A program made the position numbers and the translations under genes. From the NCBI GenBank assembly GCA_024681875.1, contig JAILAA010000086.1:1-44078 (forward strand): a stretch of 44,078 nt of DNA, written 5' to 3'. The notes under the pieces were generated by a model. The model did not search any database. It saw only the letters and a list, made by a program, of their open reading frames with translations, and was not told the DNA's origin. The DNA is from Prevotella sp. (lineage in GTDB: Bacteria > Bacteroidota > Bacteroidia > Bacteroidales > Bacteroidaceae). Below are positions 43,945 through 44,078 of this stretch, piece by piece. The stretch's first letter is position 1; every line of letters begins with the position of its first letter.

Positions 43945-44078
43945 TTCTTTGCTGCCACTTCTTTGCTGCCACTTCTTTGCTGCCACTTCTTTGCTGCCAC
44001 TTCTTTGCTGCCACTTCTTTGCTGCCACTTCTTTGCTGCCACTTCTTTGCTGCCACTTCTTTGCTGCCACTTCTTTGC
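43945..44078. repeat. 14-bp tandem array reaching the right edge
   Basis: Nine full identical copies of TTCTTTGCTGCCAC plus 8 bp of a tenth, at 14-bp steps from 43945 to the end of the window. The identity of all copies points to recent expansion. The array continues beyond the window. Confidence 0.97.

Noticed and set aside
43695..44056. Minus-strand frames made of repeated AAKKWQQRSGSKEV
   Set aside because: Translation of the 14-bp array; periodicity alone keeps the frames open.

Overview
The window looks like a chromosomal segment of a Prevotella-type Bacteroidales bacterium. The grounds are SusC/SusD pairs, a hybrid two-component system (HTCS), Bacteroidetes promoters (TAnnTTTG), fimbrial DUF3575/DUF5119 genes, C-terminal sorting-like tails, A-rich leaders without Shine-Dalgarno sites, and GTG/TTG starts. 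No species can be named from the sequence alone. I saw no tRNA, rRNA, CRISPR array, transposase or integrase.

Layout. (1) 1-4924, minus strand: a fimbria-type operon, with a DUF3575-type outer-membrane protein, a DUF5119 lipoprotein and the start of a fimbrillin-like lipoprotein that runs off the left edge. An AAA-ATPase/PD-(D/E)XK gene lies inside it, bracketed by a perfect 21-bp direct repeat. (2) 5180-8748, minus: clpC and a translationally coupled phoH. (3) 9105-25455, plus: seven genes in tight succession, fasciclin lipoprotein, SusC, SusD, two more fasciclin lipoproteins, a second SusC and a second SusD. A terminator follows. (4) 25676-29653, plus: an HTCS regulator with its own promoter. 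(5) 29811-39605, plus: a 1282-residue secreted binding-type protein, a CotH-kinase protein, a secreted esterase and a C69 peptidase. The first three end in the same kind of tail, and two share a binding-like module. (6) 39603-40196: two large minisatellite arrays. (7) 40197-42359, minus: an EF-G paralogue lacking the catalytic histidine. (8) 42514-43698, plus: hemW, then a 14-bp tandem array that reaches the right edge.

How it may work together (inference). The HTCS probably senses a breakdown product in the periplasm and controls the flanking genes. The two SusC/SusD pumps import a ligand, the fasciclin lipoproteins act at the surface as binding or adhesion partners, and the secreted esterase and binding protein act on the same material. 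There is no glycoside hydrolase in the window, so the substrate is unknown.

The most unusual theme is short tandem repeats with units of 7, 8, 9, 14, 18 and 21 bp. They lie in spacers and also inside genes: in three lipoprotein signal peptides, in two places in ClpC (one directly after the VGF ClpP-docking motif), in a HemW loop, and in an outer-membrane protein where one 9-bp family is read in two different frames. A gain or loss of one 7-bp unit in a signal peptide would shift the reading frame, so some of these could be phase-variable switches.
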